Shown piece after piece: positions 63,734 to 64,000 of a stretch of 64,000 bases of DNA (position 1 is its first letter; the number at the start of each line of letters is the position of its first letter). The position numbers were made by a program, and so were the translations under genes. The stretch is from Serripes groenlandicus. Taxonomy: Eukaryota > Mollusca > Bivalvia > Cardiida > Cardiidae. The stretch lies in NCBI GenBank assembly GCA_031761405.1, contig JASEVX010000017.1, positions 8,624,798 to 8,688,797 on the forward strand, in the 5' to 3' direction. Below the pieces are notes generated by a model. It saw only the letters and a list, made by a program, of their open reading frames with translations. It made no database searches and was not told the DNA's origin.

Positions 63734-64000
63734 ATGTCCACATTTCTTGTAAGCACTACTCCTCCTAAACGGCTCAATGGATTTGGTTCAAACTTTACAT
63801 GAAGGTTACACATCATATGTAGATATGCATGAAGGAAGATCACACGCCTCGGACTCTTCCAAGGGGAGATAATTTAACTTAGAGGTTATCTGCGAGGGAC
63901 TCCTGTGCACATACCTCCACATTTCTTGTAAGCACTACTCCTCCTAAACGGCTCAATGGATTTGGTTCAAACTTTACATGAAGGTTACACATCATATGTA
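63648..64000 (+). mobile_element. Helentron-like element, TATACCCCCC family, runs off the window
   Basis: TATACCCCCCGGCAAAC, TTTGGGGGGGTATATAGG, (TCTG)n, then unit 1 and part of unit 2 of the same 179-nt repeat as at 55851. Confidence 0.85.

Noticed and set aside
63604..63843. Frames with long TDRQ repeats, also at 55840-56034
   Set aside because: Translation of the (TCTG)n block and 179-bp unit of Helentron-like elements.

Overview
The window is animal nuclear DNA, most likely from a bivalve mollusc. Genes are split into short exons with GT-AG introns. The introns are crowded with small palindromic transposons, tRNA-derived SINEs and elements with tandem-repeat cores like those described from bivalve genomes. 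There is no bacterial or viral gene organisation. The species assignment is an inference from repeat style only.

Two protein-coding genes lie head to head. On the minus strand, nine exons between 24137 and 6052 join in phase into a 370-residue protein with one CAP-Gly domain (about residues 126-200) and a stop codon; I do not recognise the full-length protein. On the plus strand, 24 exons between 25686 and 62411 join into about 1,034 residues of a class-5 P4-ATPase of the ATP9A/ATP9B (yeast Neo1) group, closest by eye to ATP9B. All P-type ATPase signatures are present and splice phases agree throughout. The first coding exon and the last exon or exons were not found. Exon 3 carries one extra T that breaks the frame, and the 3' half of exon 7 with its donor is repeated in tandem behind it.

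Layout. 1-6051: gene-free flank with a 169-bp tandem repeat, a LINE 3' end and degenerate MITEs. 6052-24137: CAP-Gly gene, with a dead hAT transposase in intron 3 and a chain of MITEs around exons 6 to 8. 24138-25685: divergent intergenic region with an ETS-like site, a 220-bp CT tract and a miniature LTR element (TRIM). 25686-62411: ATP9 gene. 62412-64000: intron sequence made of repeats.

The repeats are the most unusual part. About fifty copies of one TTAA-flanked, hairpin-forming MITE (called T-MITE below) occur, several sharing a TTAA with the next copy and several starting 6-40 nt inside a 5' splice site. A second palindromic MITE (C-MITE, ends like CTCTAGATAAGG) has about ten copies. 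A third class of larger elements has a 5' palindrome, a (TCYG)n block, an AGGTCA-rich or 150-180-bp tandem core, and a 3' hairpin followed by CTAGTT or CTTGTT; this looks Helitron/Helentron-like and recalls bivalve pearl elements. Exon boundaries, translations and repeat boundaries were read by eye; family names come from remembered protein families, not searches.
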